This document shows positions 30,038 through 38,769 of a DNA stretch of 64,000 nucleotides, in pieces (the first letter of the stretch is position 1; each line of letters opens with the position of its first letter). A model generated the notes under the pieces. That model was given only the letters and a program-made list of their open reading frames with translations. It searched no databases and was not told the DNA's origin. Position numbers and translations under genes: made by a program. This DNA is from Kitasatospora albolonga (lineage in GTDB: Bacteria; Actinomycetota; Actinomycetes; Streptomycetales; Streptomycetaceae), in contig CP020563.1 in NCBI GenBank assembly GCA_002082585.1, positions 800,001-864,000 of the forward strand. Reading direction: 5' to 3'.

Positions 30038-30430
30038 TCAACGGGCACCGAAGCGTTCCAGCAGGTCGGCCTTGCCGAACATCCGGGCCGTGTCCCGCGC
30101 GGACGGCGTTCCGGCGGCGGGGTCGGCGCCCGCGGCGAGGAGGGCCTCGATGACGGCATCCTCGCTCTTGAAGACGGCTCCGGCCAGCGGGGTCTGGCCC
30201 CGGTCGTTGGCCCGGTCCGGGTCGGCGCCGCGGGCGACGAGCGCGGTGACCGCCTCGGCGTGCCCGTGGTAGGCGGCGAGCATCAGCAGCGAGTCCCCCC
30301 GGTCGTTGGTGAGGTTGGCGGGAACGCCCGCGTCGACGTACGCGACGAGCGTCCCGGTCTCGCCGGTGCGGGCCAGGTCGAAGACCTTGGTCGCCAGCTC
30401 GACCACCTCGGGATCGGGAGTTTCGCTCAT
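30038..30430 (-). CDS. Ankyrin-repeat protein
   Basis: A 130-residue protein with about three ankyrin repeats (GDSLLMLAAYHGHAEAVTALVARGADPD and GQTPLAGAVFKSEDAVIEALLAAGADP, cut here to their cores). Small soluble ankyrin proteins of this type are common in Streptomyces, with unknown partners. The start is ATG 30430. It lies near the HEAT-repeat gene on the same strand but about 290 bp away. Confidence 0.87.
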   Translation of the reverse strand: MSETPDPEVVELATKVFDLARTGETGTLVAYVDAGVPANLTNDRGDSLLMLAAYHGHAEAVTALVARGADPDRANDRGQTPLAGAVFKSEDAVIEALLAAGADPAAGTPSARDTARMFGKADLLERFGAR

Positions 30431-30749
30431 CGGGCGGGCCGCCTTCCTTGACCTCGCGGCGGCCGGCGCCACCGCTGCTGACCGGGGTGTACGGCCGGGG
30501 CCGTACGAGTGAATCGACAGGGTACTGCTCCGGGCCGCACATGACCGGGCCCGGATGCGGCAAAGGATCACCGCGGGTGGTTCCTGCCCGGCACGGACCC
30601 GGAAATACCGCGCGCGGGCCACGGTCTTCACTCAGCCAGTCAAGTGAAAATGCGTTTTATTCACCCGATTGCACCTTTTATCGTATAGATACTTCGCGTG
30701 ATCCTGGAAGGACTCATGGTGACTGTCCCCTCAACCAGGAGATCCGCTC
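30431..30749. other. AT-rich divergent promoter region
   Basis: A gap of about 319 bp between the divergent ankyrin and small membrane protein genes. Bases 30640-30700 form a striking AT-rich island. The likely Shine-Dalgarno AGGAGA of the small gene is at about 30738. No specific operator was recognised. Confidence 0.5.
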
Positions 30750-30944
30750 ATGATCCTTTCCATCTCGGGCGTGGTACTGCTCGCCATCGTCGTCTTCCTG
30801 TTCTTCAAGAAGGACGGGCTCAAGGCGTCCCACGCCATCGTCTGCGCACTGTTCGGCTTCTACCTGGCCGGCACCGCGATCGCGCCCAGCATCACGGCGG
30901 GCGGGGCGAGCCTCGCCGGTCTGCTGGGCGGGATCAAGTTCTGA
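30750..30944 (+). CDS. 64-residue membrane protein
   Basis: Two hydrophobic segments (about residues 4-19 and 28-45) are separated by a short FKKDGLKAS loop, with a Gly-rich C-terminus ending LAGLLGGIKF. A good Shine-Dalgarno (AGGAGA) precedes the ATG. It is followed 37 bp downstream by an FtsK/TraB-like ATPase, so the two are probably one operon. I do not recognise the family. Small membrane partners of this kind occur beside conjugation-type ATPases, which suggests it may anchor or modulate the ATPase. Confidence 0.75.
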   Translation: MILSISGVVLLAIVVFLFFKKDGLKASHAIVCALFGFYLAGTAIAPSITAGGASLAGLLGGIKF

Positions 30945-30981
30945 CGCTCCGCGACCGCTCCCACCCCTTCAGGAGACAGCT

Positions 30982-32643
30982 GTGGCCCGGCGACCACTCC
31001 CCCGCATTCTGAGCAGCGGCAGCGCTTCGATCACTCGCGGCAGAGATCGCGGCAGAGAGATCGCGCGCACGGCCGCCGACGGTGCCACCGATGTCCTCCA
31101 TCCGCTGATCACGATCCTGCGTGGTCTGCGGCTGCTGGCCGTGTCCGGCCGGCAGAAGTGGGTCGCGACCCCCAAGGAACGGCGTGGTCCCAAGCTGTTC
31201 CTGGCCGCGGCCTGCCTGCTCGCCGTGGCGCTCGTGCCGTACGGGCCGATCCTGGCCCTGATCACGGTGATGGGCGCCGCCGCGTGGAAGGGGCGGGAGC
31301 GGACCCCCGTGAAGACCGGCCCGGACGACGCGGAGACCGCGCGGCTGCGCGGCCTGTACGAGGCGCTCGTGCCGTACTTCTCGGTGCCCGACGACCCCAG
31401 CCCCCTGTTCGCCCACGGCGGCGACTGGGAGAAGGCGCTCGACGGGTACGTCTTCGACGACGACGGGCGGCTCACCCGCCTCCAGATCTCCTACCCGGCG
31501 TACTTCACCGACGGCGAGGCCGCCGCGCGGTCCCGGATCGAGCAGCTGCTGCACACCAAGTCGGGGCGCGGCCGGGAGTACCGCTTCGCCTGGGACGAGG
31601 AGGCCAACCGCCTCGTCATGACCGTCCCGGCCCCCCTGTCGACCTCGGTCGCCGCCCAGCGCTTCGTCACCGCCCCCGGCGAGACGGTCCTCGGCTTCAC
31701 GGACCCCGACGCGGTCCGCCGTACGGTCCCGGTGCGCGACGGCGACACCACCGTGGACGCCTCCCCCGTCGTCTGGCGGACCGGCGGCCGCTCCACCGAA
31801 CCCCACCTCCTGGCCGTCGGACAGCCCGGCAGCGGCACCACCACCCTGGTCCGCTCCATCGCCCTCCAGGCCCTCCAGCAGGGCGACGTCCTCGTCATCG
31901 ACGGCAGCGGGACCGGTGAGTACGGCGCCCTCACCGGGCGCACCGGAGTCCTCGCCGTGGAGTCCGGCCTGGGCGGTGCGCTGGCCACCCTGGAGTGGGC
32001 GGCGCACGAGACGGAGCGGCGGCTGATCTTCGCCAACCGGGCGCGGCAGGGCGGGCACCCCCTTCCCGAGGACATCAAGCGCCCGCTCTGGGTGCTGCTC
32101 GACCGCCCCGGCGTCCTCGGCCACCTCGCGGCGGCCGACGGCAGGCCCGACCCTCTGGAGCTGCTCCAGGTGCCGCTGCGGCACGGGCGGGCGGCGGGGG
32201 TCACCGTCGTCCTGGCCGACCAGTTCGACGCCGTGGAGACCCTCACCGAGACCGTACGGACCCACACCCGGGCCCGGGTCGTCCTCGGCCCGGCCTCCCG
32301 CGAGCAGATCGTCTCCGTCCTGGGCGCCGAGCCGAGCACCACCCCGCCGCCGGAGGTCCCGGCCGGGCGGGGGTACGTACGCCTGGGCACCGGTCCTGTC
32401 CTGCGCCTCCAGGTCCCGGCGACCCCCGACCCGTACGACGAGGACGCCCCCGAGGCGCACCGGCAGGCGGTGCTGGACGTGCTGCCCGGGCTGCCCGGCG
32501 TCTCCCCGAAGCAGGCCCCGGTGCCCGACAAGCCGGTGGCGGACGCCCGCGACGGCCAGGACACCGAGCAGGTCCCCGTGGCGGTGGAGGCCGGGCCGAC
32601 CGGGCAGCTGACCAAGGCCCAGGCGGCGATCGCGGAGGGGTGA
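30982..32643 (+). CDS. FtsK/TraB-like membrane ATPase
   Basis: A 553-residue protein. The N-terminal cytoplasmic region is followed by a hydrophobic pair around residues 75-97 (LFLAAACLLAVALVPYGP then LALITVMGA). A soluble domain and a P-loop (GQPGSGTTTL, about residue 279) follow. RPLWVLLDRPG is a Walker-B-like strand and GVTVVLADQFDAVE a later motor motif. It resembles the FtsK/SpoIIIE/TraB group that moves DNA, but lacks the gamma domain of chromosomal FtsK. It could be a relic of a conjugative element or a chromosomal conserved motor; no integrase or transfer genes lie nearby. Confidence 0.75.
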   Translation: MARRPLPRILSSGSASITRGRDRGREIARTAADGATDVLHPLITILRGLRLLAVSGRQKWVATPKERRGPKLFLAAACLLAVALVPYGPILALITVMGAAAWKGRERTPVKTGPDDAETARLRGLYEALVPYFSVPDDPSPLFAHGGDWEKALDGYVFDDDGRLTRLQISYPAYFTDGEAAARSRIEQLLHTKSGRGREYRFAWDEEANRLVMTVPAPLSTSVAAQRFVTAPGETVLGFTDPDAVRRTVPVRDGDTTVDASPVVWRTGGRSTEPHLLAVGQPGSGTTTLVRSIALQALQQGDVLVIDGSGTGEYGALTGRTGVLAVESGLGGALATLEWAAHETERRLIFANRARQGGHPLPEDIKRPLWVLLDRPGVLGHLAAADGRPDPLELLQVPLRHGRAAGVTVVLADQFDAVETLTETVRTHTRARVVLGPASREQIVSVLGAEPSTTPPPEVPAGRGYVRLGTGPVLRLQVPATPDPYDEDAPEAHRQAVLDVLPGLPGVSPKQAPVPDKPVADARDGQDTEQVPVAVEAGPTGQLTKAQAAIAEG

Positions 32644-32674
32644 GCCCCCGGCCCGCGGGAAAGACGTGACAGGA

Positions 32675-32711
32675 GGGCGGGGAGACGGACCGGACGGCCG
32701 TCTCCCCGCCC
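32675..32711. terminator. 14-bp hairpin between convergent genes
   Basis: GGGCGGGGAGACGG (32675-32688) pairs with CCGTCTCCCCGCCC (32698-32711) around a 9-nt loop. Confidence 0.8.
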
Positions 32712-32730
32712 GCTGCCGTTCCCCGTCCCC

Positions 32731-34230
32731 TCAGGCCACGAAGCTGCGCGGCGCGTCGGCCCCCGCCCCCGCGCCGGACCGCACCAGCTCCACCGCCGCC
32801 GCGAGCCGCACCGCCGCCTCGTCCGCCACCGCGCCGCCCACCGTGAAGGGCAGCCGCACATAACCCTCGAACGCCCCGTCGACCCCGAACCGGGGGCCCG
32901 AGGGCACCCGTACGCCGACGCGCTCGCCCGCCACCGCCAGCCGGGAGCCGGAGAGGCCGCCCGTGCGCACCCAGAGGGTGAGCCCGCCGCGCGGCACGGC
33001 GAACTCCCAGTCCGGCAGCTCCCGGCGCACCGCCGCGACCAGCTGGTCCCGGTTGTCCCGGGCCTGGTCCCGCCGGATGTCGACCGCCTGCTCCCAGCCG
33101 CCCGCGCCCATCAGCCAGTTGACGGCGAGCTGTTCCAGGACCGGGGTGCCCATGTCGGCGTAGGCGCGGGCGGAGACCAGGGAACGGATGACATCGGGGG
33201 CGGCCCGCACCCAGCCGATCCGCATCCCGGCCCAGAACGCCTTGCTGGCCGAGCCCACGGTCAGCACCGTGCTGCCGGCCGGGTCGAAGGCACAGACCCG
33301 GCGGGGCATGTCCACGTCCGGGTCCAGCCGGAGTTCGGTCATGGTCTCGTCGACGACCAGCACGGTCCCGGCGGAGCGGGCGGCGTCGACGAGGTCGCGG
33401 CGCTGCCGCTCGTCGGCGAGCGCGCCGGTCGGGTTGTGGAAGTCGGCCACCACGTACGCGAGCCGGGGCGCCGAGTCCCGCAGCACCTGCCGCCACCGGT
33501 TCATGTCCCAGCCGCCGATGCCCTCCTCCATCGCGACGGGGACGAGGCGGGCGCCCGCCTCGCGCATCAGCTGGAGGATGTTGGCGTAACTGGGCGACTC
33601 GACCGCGATCCGTTCGCCGCGGCCCGCGAAGAGGTGGCAGATGGCGTCGATGGCGCCCATCGCCCCGGTGGTGACCATGATCTGCTCGGGCATCGTGGGG
33701 ATGCCGAGCGCGGTGTAGCGGTCGGCGATCGTCTGCCGCAGCGCGGGGAGCCCGGCCGGGTAGTCGCCGTGCGTGTGGGCGTACGGGGGCAGTTCCTCCA
33801 CCGCCCCCTGGAAGGCCCGGGTCAGCCAGGGCTCGGGCGCGGGCAGGGAGGCGCAGCCCAGGTCGATCATCGAGCCGAGCGACTCCGGGGGCAGCGGTTC
33901 GAGGCCCCGGGCGGGCAGCGGATTCCCGGCCGGGACGGCGGTCCAGCTGCCCGCGCCGCGCCGCGACTCCAGGAACCCTTCCGCGCGCAGCGCCTCGTAG
34001 GCGGCGGCGACGGTGGTGCGGCTGACGGAGAGGGCGAGGGCCAGTTCGCGTTCGGCGGGCAGCCGGGCGGCGACCGGAACCCGGCCCTCCAGCACCAGCA
34101 GCCGTACGCCGTCGGCCAGCGCGCGGTAGGCGGGCGGCTTCCGTCCGCCGGGTCCGGTGGGCCGGGGCTGCTGGGCCTGGAGCTGCCGGGCGAGCTGGGC
34201 CGCCCCCACGGTCGAAGTCCACTGCGCCAT
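32731..34230 (-). CDS. MocR/GabR-type regulator (GntR HTH fused to aminotransferase fold)
   Basis: A 499-residue fusion. The N-terminal winged helix (YRALADGVRLLVLEGRV, LPAERELALALSVSRTTVAAAY) is followed by a class I aminotransferase domain with DFHNPTGA and the PLP lysine region TVGSASKAFW. Such regulators sense PLP or an amino-acid adduct. The ATG at 34230 is followed by AQWTSTV. The divergent neighbour is a YczE-family membrane protein, the classic MocR-YczE arrangement, so it most likely controls that gene and itself. Confidence 0.92.
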   Translation of the reverse strand: MAQWTSTVGAAQLARQLQAQQPRPTGPGGRKPPAYRALADGVRLLVLEGRVPVAARLPAERELALALSVSRTTVAAAYEALRAEGFLESRRGAGSWTAVPAGNPLPARGLEPLPPESLGSMIDLGCASLPAPEPWLTRAFQGAVEELPPYAHTHGDYPAGLPALRQTIADRYTALGIPTMPEQIMVTTGAMGAIDAICHLFAGRGERIAVESPSYANILQLMREAGARLVPVAMEEGIGGWDMNRWRQVLRDSAPRLAYVVADFHNPTGALADERQRRDLVDAARSAGTVLVVDETMTELRLDPDVDMPRRVCAFDPAGSTVLTVGSASKAFWAGMRIGWVRAAPDVIRSLVSARAYADMGTPVLEQLAVNWLMGAGGWEQAVDIRRDQARDNRDQLVAAVRRELPDWEFAVPRGGLTLWVRTGGLSGSRLAVAGERVGVRVPSGPRFGVDGAFEGYVRLPFTVGGAVADEAAVRLAAAVELVRSGAGAGADAPRSFVA

Positions 34231-34236
34231 CGAAAT

Positions 34237-34308
34237 CAGTCCACCTTCCTCGAATTGGCCATGTCTGGTGGCCGATGCCCTGCCACAGAGTGACACGCAG
34301 CAGTCCAC
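34237..34308. promoter_or_regulatory. Candidate MocR operator region
   Basis: An identical octamer CAGTCCAC occurs at 34237-34244 and 34301-34308 in direct orientation. An inverted repeat GGCCA-N7-TGGCC lies between them (34257-34273). MocR/GabR proteins typically bind direct repeats in the divergent promoter. Binding here is inference. Confidence 0.5.
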
Positions 34309-34332
34309 TACCACCACACCAGGGGGCAACAC

Positions 34333-35064
34333 GTGTCCAGGACCACCGCCCGGAGCACCACCCACCTCACCCGGCGGCTGGTCCAGCTGTACGCCGGTCT
34401 GGCGCTGTACGGGGCGAGTTCGGCGCTCCTGGTCCGCGCCGGACTCGGTCTGGAGCCGTGGGGCGTCCTGCACCAGGGCCTCGCGGAGCTGACCGGTATC
34501 TCGATCGGGGTCGTCTCGATCATCGTCGGCGCGGTCGTGCTGCTCCTGTGGATACCGCTGCGGCAGCGCCCGGGGCTCGGCACCGTCTCGAACGTCTTCG
34601 TGGTGGGCCTCGCGATGGACGGGACGCTCGCCCTGGTCGGCGGCCTCGACGGCCTCGGGGTCCGGGTCCCGGTGCTGGTCCTGGGCATCGTGCTGAACGG
34701 GGTGGCGACCGGGCTGTACATCGCGGCCCGCTTCGGCCCGGGGCCGCGCGACGGGCTGATGACCGGGCTGAACCGGGTCACGGGCCGCTCCATCCGGCTG
34801 GTCCGCACCGCGATCGAGGTGGCCGTGGTGGTCACCGGCTTCCTGCTGGGCGGTTCGCTGGGGGCCGGTACGGTCCTCTACGCCCTGGCGATCGGCCCGC
34901 TGGCCCAGCTGTTCCTGCGGGTCTTCCGGCTCCCCGCCCCCGCCGCGGCGACGGTCGCCCCCGCGTCCCCCGCCGGACCCGCCTCGGCCGTCACCGCCCC
35001 GTCCCCCGCCGGACCCGCCCCCGTTGCCGCTCCGCCGTCCGGGCAGGCCATACTGCCGCAGTGA
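34333..35064 (+). CDS. YczE/YyaS/YitT-family integral membrane protein
   Basis: Five to six predicted membrane helices in 243 residues, with the family motifs GLGLEPWGVLHQGLA and RFGPGPRDGLMTGL. The Ala/Pro-rich C-terminal tail is unusual in its length. The start is GTG with AGGGGG upstream. YczE proteins next to MocR regulators are thought to transport a vitamin B6-related or amino-acid-derived compound, but the substrate is not proven. The stop overlaps the GDPD start as GTGA. Confidence 0.9.
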   Translation: MSRTTARSTTHLTRRLVQLYAGLALYGASSALLVRAGLGLEPWGVLHQGLAELTGISIGVVSIIVGAVVLLLWIPLRQRPGLGTVSNVFVVGLAMDGTLALVGGLDGLGVRVPVLVLGIVLNGVATGLYIAARFGPGPRDGLMTGLNRVTGRSIRLVRTAIEVAVVVTGFLLGGSLGAGTVLYALAIGPLAQLFLRVFRLPAPAAATVAPASPAGPASAVTAPSPAGPAPVAAPPSGQAILPQ

Positions 35065-35825
35065 AACCGAGCCGCCACCCCTATCTCGACCACGCGACGC
35101 CGATCCCCTTCGCCCACCGCGGCGGGGCGGCGGACGGTGTGGAGAACACCGCGGCCGCCTTCCGCCGGGCGGCCGCGGCGGGCTACCGCTACTTCGAGAC
35201 CGACGTCCACACCACGGCGGACGGCCGGCTGGTCGCCTTCCACGACGCGACGCTCGACCGGGTCACCGACGCCCGGGGCCGGATCTCCGCCCTGCCCTGG
35301 AGCGAGGTCCGCCGGGCCAGGGTCGGGGGCACCGAACCGCTCCCCCTCTTCGAGGAGCTGCTGGAGGAGTTCCCCGAGGCCCGCTGGAACGTGGACCTCA
35401 AGGCGGAACCGGCGCTGGAACCCCTTCTGGAGCTGATCCGCAGGACGGACGCCTGGGACCGGGTCTGCGTCGGCTCGTTCTCGGAGGCCCGGGTGGCCCG
35501 CGCGCACCGCCTGGCGGGCCCACGACTGGCCACCTCGTACGGGGTGCGCGGCGTCCTGGGGCTGCGGCTGCGCTCGTACGGGATTCCGGCGGCGCTGCGC
35601 GCGGGGGCGGTCTGCGCGCAGGTTCCGGAGCGGCAGAGCGGCATCCCGGTGGTCGACGCCCGTTTCGTGCGGACGGCGCACGCGCTGGGGCTCCAGGTGC
35701 ATGTCTGGACGGTCAACGAACCCGAACGGATGGCGGCCCTCCTGGACCTCGGGGTGGATGGCATCATGACCGATCACATCGAGACGCTGCGTACGGTGCT
35801 GAGCGAGCGGGGGGCCTGGTCCTGA
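35061..35825 (+). CDS. Glycerophosphodiester phosphodiesterase
   Basis: Cleaves glycerophosphodiesters to glycerol-3-phosphate and an alcohol. The 254-residue TIM barrel has AHRGG near the start, FETDVHTTADGRLVAFHD (metal-binding Glu and Asp), NVDLKAE and the C-terminal VWTVNE motif, all in order. There is no signal peptide, so it is cytoplasmic and could recycle membrane-derived diesters. The GTG start overlaps the upstream stop by 4 bp. Confidence 0.93.
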   Translation: MKPSRHPYLDHATPIPFAHRGGAADGVENTAAAFRRAAAAGYRYFETDVHTTADGRLVAFHDATLDRVTDARGRISALPWSEVRRARVGGTEPLPLFEELLEEFPEARWNVDLKAEPALEPLLELIRRTDAWDRVCVGSFSEARVARAHRLAGPRLATSYGVRGVLGLRLRSYGIPAALRAGAVCAQVPERQSGIPVVDARFVRTAHALGLQVHVWTVNEPERMAALLDLGVDGIMTDHIETLRTVLSERGAWS

Positions 35826-35871
35826 CGCCGGGCCGGGCCGCGTCCGCACGCGACGACCGAGGGGGCGCGGG

Positions 35872-37242
35872 TTGAGCACCGGAACCACAGGAGCGGCCGA
35901 TCCGGCCGGAAAGCAGCCGGGCGGCAGGGCGGCGGCCCGCAGACGCGAACAGCACGGCTGGTACTTCTACGACTTCGCGTGCTCCGTCTACTCCACGAGT
36001 GTGCTGACCGTCTTCCTCGGTCCGTATCTGACGTCGGTCGCCAAGGCGGCGGCCGACCCCGACGGCTTCGTGCACCCACTGGGCATACCCGTGCGGGCGG
36101 GCTCGCTGTTCGCGTACTCCGTGTCGGCCTCCATCGTGGTGGCCGTGATCCTGATGCCGATCGTGGGCGCGGCGGCCGACCGTACGGGCCGTAAGAAGCC
36201 GCTGCTGGCGGCGGCTGCCTATACGGGTGCCGCGGCGACCGCCGGGATGTTCTTCCTGGACGGCCACCGCTATCTGCTGGGCGCCTTCCTGCTGATCGTG
36301 GCGAACGCGTCGATCTCGGTGTCGATGGTCCTGTACAACGCCTATCTGCCGCAGATCGCCGAGCCGGAGGAGCGGGACGCGGTCTCCTCGCGCGGCTGGG
36401 CCTTCGGCTACACCTCGGGCGCCCTGGTGCTGGTGCTCAACCTGATCCTGTACAGCGGCCACGAGTCGTTCGGGCTGACGGAGTCCGACGCGGTGCGGAT
36501 CTGTCTCGCCTCGGCGGGTGTGTGGTGGGGCGCCTTCACCCTCGTACCGCTGCGCAGGCTGCGCGACCGGCGGGTGGCGGCGGACGGCGAGGGGGCGGTG
36601 GGCTCCGGCTGGAAGCAGCTGCGGGAGACCCTGAAGGACATGCGGCGCCATCCGCTGACGCTCTCGTTCCTGCTCGCCTACCTGGTCTACAACGACGGCA
36701 TCCAGACGGTGATCTCCCAGGCGTCGCTGTACGGCTCCGAGGAGCTGGGCCTCGACCAGACGACCCTGATCATCGCCGTCCTGCTGGTGCAGATCCTGGC
36801 GGTGGCGGGGGCGCTCGGCATGGGGCGGCTCGCCCGGGTGTACGGCGCCAAGCGCACGATCCTGGGCTCGCTGGTCGTGTGGACCGCGATCCTGGTGGCC
36901 GCCTATCTGCTGCCCTCCGACGCGCCGGTCTTCTTCTTCGTCCTCGCGGCGGCCATCGGGCTGGTGCTGGGCGGCAGCCAGGCCCTGTCGCGTTCGCTGT
37001 TCTCCCATCTGGTGCCGCGCGGCAAGGAGGCGGAGTACTTCTCGGCCTACGAGATGAGCGACCGGGGACTGAGCTGGCTGGGGCCCCTGGTGTTCGGCCT
37101 GGCGTACCAGCTGACCGGCAGCTACCGGGAGGCGATCATCTCGCTGATCGTGTTCTTCGCCCTCGGCGCGGTGCTGCTCGCGCGGGTCCCGGTGAGGCGG
37201 GCGATCACGGCCGCAGGCAATCCCGTACCGGAACGGATTTAG
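35872..37242 (+). CDS. UMF1-type major facilitator transporter
   Basis: A 456-residue protein with about twelve helices and the signature of UMF1/Atg22-like transporters (WYFYDFACSVYSTSV at the first helix; ADRTGRKKPLL in loop 2-3). In fungi this group exports amino acids from vacuoles; the bacterial substrate is unknown. The start is TTG at 35872, preceded by GAGGGGG. A small hairpin at 37253-37277 follows. Confidence 0.9.
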   Translation: MSTGTTGAADPAGKQPGGRAAARRREQHGWYFYDFACSVYSTSVLTVFLGPYLTSVAKAAADPDGFVHPLGIPVRAGSLFAYSVSASIVVAVILMPIVGAAADRTGRKKPLLAAAAYTGAAATAGMFFLDGHRYLLGAFLLIVANASISVSMVLYNAYLPQIAEPEERDAVSSRGWAFGYTSGALVLVLNLILYSGHESFGLTESDAVRICLASAGVWWGAFTLVPLRRLRDRRVAADGEGAVGSGWKQLRETLKDMRRHPLTLSFLLAYLVYNDGIQTVISQASLYGSEELGLDQTTLIIAVLLVQILAVAGALGMGRLARVYGAKRTILGSLVVWTAILVAAYLLPSDAPVFFFVLAAAIGLVLGGSQALSRSLFSHLVPRGKEAEYFSAYEMSDRGLSWLGPLVFGLAYQLTGSYREAIISLIVFFALGAVLLARVPVRRAITAAGNPVPERI

Positions 37243-37252
37243 ACGTTGAAGT

Positions 37253-37277
37253 CAAAGGCCGGTAGTGTACGCCTTTG
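37253..37277. terminator. Short hairpin after the UMF1 transporter
   Basis: CAAAGGC (37253-37259) pairs with GCCTTTG (37271-37277). It is only 7 bp, so a modest candidate. Confidence 0.4.
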
Positions 37278-37419
37278 GCCTGCCCGGAGGACCGTTACTG
37301 CGAGTGGAAGCAGCTCAACCGTTGGGTGACAACACCCACCAGAGGTGACAAACCGGGCAAGGGTGGGTACTCAACCCAGATAAAGCAGCGGCACGAACGG
37401 GCGACGCATGACCGGCGAC

Positions 37420-37446
37420 GGGAATCTTTGCCAGCGACCGGACGTT
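37420..37446 (+). promoter_or_regulatory. Sigma-R (SigR) type promoter of rbpA
   Basis: GGGAAT at 37420-37425, an 18-bp spacer, then GTT at 37444-37446, an exact fit to the thiol-stress sigma-R consensus. It lies 62 bp before the rbpA ATG. In S. coelicolor rbpA is known to be under SigR, which agrees with this. Confidence 0.85.
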
Positions 37447-37508
37447 GACCGGATGACGACGACAGCGACATTTTGTCCTGTGGGCGACAAGCCCGGGAGG
37501 CACGATTC

Positions 37509-37883
37509 ATGAGTGAGCGAGCTCTTCGCGGCACGCGACTTGTGGTTACCAGCTACGAGACGGACCGCGGCATCGATCTGGCCCCGCGCCAGGCGGTGGA
37601 GTACGCATGCCAGAACGGACATCGATTCGAGATGCCGTTCTCGGTGGAGGCGGAGATTCCGCCGGAGTGGGAGTGCAAGGCGTGCGGCGCCCAGGCACTC
37701 CTGGTGGACGGGGACGGCCCCGAGGAGAAGAAGGGCAAGCCTGCGCGTACGCACTGGGACATGCTCATGGAGCGGCGCACCCGCGAGGAGCTGGAGGAGG
37801 TGCTGGCCGAGAGGCTGGCGGTCCTGCGCTCCGGCGCCATGAACATCGCCGTGCACCCGCGTGACAGCAGGAAGTCCGCCTGA
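37509..37883 (+). CDS. rbpA: RNA polymerase-binding protein RbpA
   Basis: An actinobacterial 124-residue protein that binds the principal sigma factor and RNA polymerase, stabilises open complexes and raises basal rifampicin tolerance. The N-terminal tail (MSERALRGTRL), the core with CQNGHRF and WECKACG zinc-type Cys pairs, the basic linker (KKGKPARTHWDMLMERR) and the sigma-interacting helix are all present. GGGAGG precedes the ATG. It is controlled by the sigma-R type promoter 62 bp upstream and ends at a very strong hairpin. Confidence 0.97.
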   Translation: MSERALRGTRLVVTSYETDRGIDLAPRQAVEYACQNGHRFEMPFSVEAEIPPEWECKACGAQALLVDGDGPEEKKGKPARTHWDMLMERRTREELEEVLAERLAVLRSGAMNIAVHPRDSRKSA

Positions 37884-37943
37884 CCGCACAAGCACCACCG
37901 CACTCCGCGTAACCAACCGCATGAGCGCGACAACAGCACAGCA

Positions 37944-37996
37944 CCAAGAGCCGCGGGCCGTGACACAGAACGTGTGTCACGGCCCGCGGCTCTTGG
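37944..37996. terminator. Perfect 23-bp bidirectional terminator
   Basis: A 23-nt arm at 37944-37966 (starting CCAAGAGCCGCGG) pairs exactly with 37974-37996 around the loop AGAACGT. It lies between convergent rbpA and fxsA. Confidence 0.9.
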
Positions 37997-38019
37997 CATC
38001 CCGGGGGCCGGGGCCGACG

Positions 38020-38631
38020 TCAGGGGGTGAGCGGCGGGCGCGGGCCCCGGGAGTCGTCGTCGGGGCCGGAAGGGCCGGAGGGGGGCCGGGTGCCGTCCTC
38101 GCGGATGACCTCGCCCTGGACGACCTTGCCGTCCGGCCGGTGCATCCGGGCCTGCTGGAAGGCGTCCGAGAGGCTGCCGGGGGACGCGGCCCGCATCCGG
38201 CGCTCCAGGGACCGCTCCGCGCGGCGGCTGATCAGGGTGCGCACGGGCGGCACCAGCAGGAGCAGACCCGCTGCGTCCGAGATCAGGCCGGGGATCAGGA
38301 GCAGCAGCCCGCCGAGCATCAGCAGCCCGTTGCCGCGGCTGCCCCTGCCTCCGGTGACCTGCGGGGCCTCGGTGGCGCCGGGCTGCCCCGGCATCTGCTG
38401 GAGGGTCTCGGTGAGGTTCTTGAAGGCGCGGCGTCCGGCGCGCTTGATCACCACGGTGCCGAGCACCGCTCCGGCGACCAGGATCAGCAGGACGGTGAGC
38501 CCGCCGGCGGCCGAGGCGACCATGGTCAGGAGCCAGACCTCCAGGACCAGCCAGGCGGCGAGGGCCAGGGGCAGGAATCTACGGGCGCGCGAGCGCCGGG
38601 GACGGGTCGGGGGCGGAGTGCCGGTCGTCAT
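38020..38631 (-). CDS. fxsA: FxsA family membrane protein
   Basis: A 203-residue protein. Hydrophobic helices lie at about residues 19-36, 38-62 and 104-130 (GLLMLGGLLLLIPGLISDAAG is the FxsA signature). The C-terminal tail is Arg/Pro/Gly-rich. The E. coli member suppresses phage T7 exclusion by the F plasmid; the Streptomyces role is not known. Next to ppm on the same strand, as in other Streptomyces. Confidence 0.9.
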   Translation of the reverse strand: MTTGTPPPTRPRRSRARRFLPLALAAWLVLEVWLLTMVASAAGGLTVLLILVAGAVLGTVVIKRAGRRAFKNLTETLQQMPGQPGATEAPQVTGGRGSRGNGLLMLGGLLLLIPGLISDAAGLLLLVPPVRTLISRRAERSLERRMRAASPGSLSDAFQQARMHRPDGKVVQGEVIREDGTRPPSGPSGPDDDSRGPRPPLTP

Positions 38632-38769
38632 GCGTCCAGTGTGCCCGTACGGAGGTGGAAGCGGCGTAAGGGGGTGATCATGGACCGCCCCGCACCGCCG
38701 TGAGCGGGGACCGCCTCCGTACGGCTGCCGCCGCGGAGCGCCCCCGCGGGTACGGGGTCACGTACGGGG

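Noticed and set aside
30750..32643. An integrated conjugative element
   Set aside because: No integrase, attachment-site repeats, replication or spread genes are visible around the FtsK/TraB-like ATPase.
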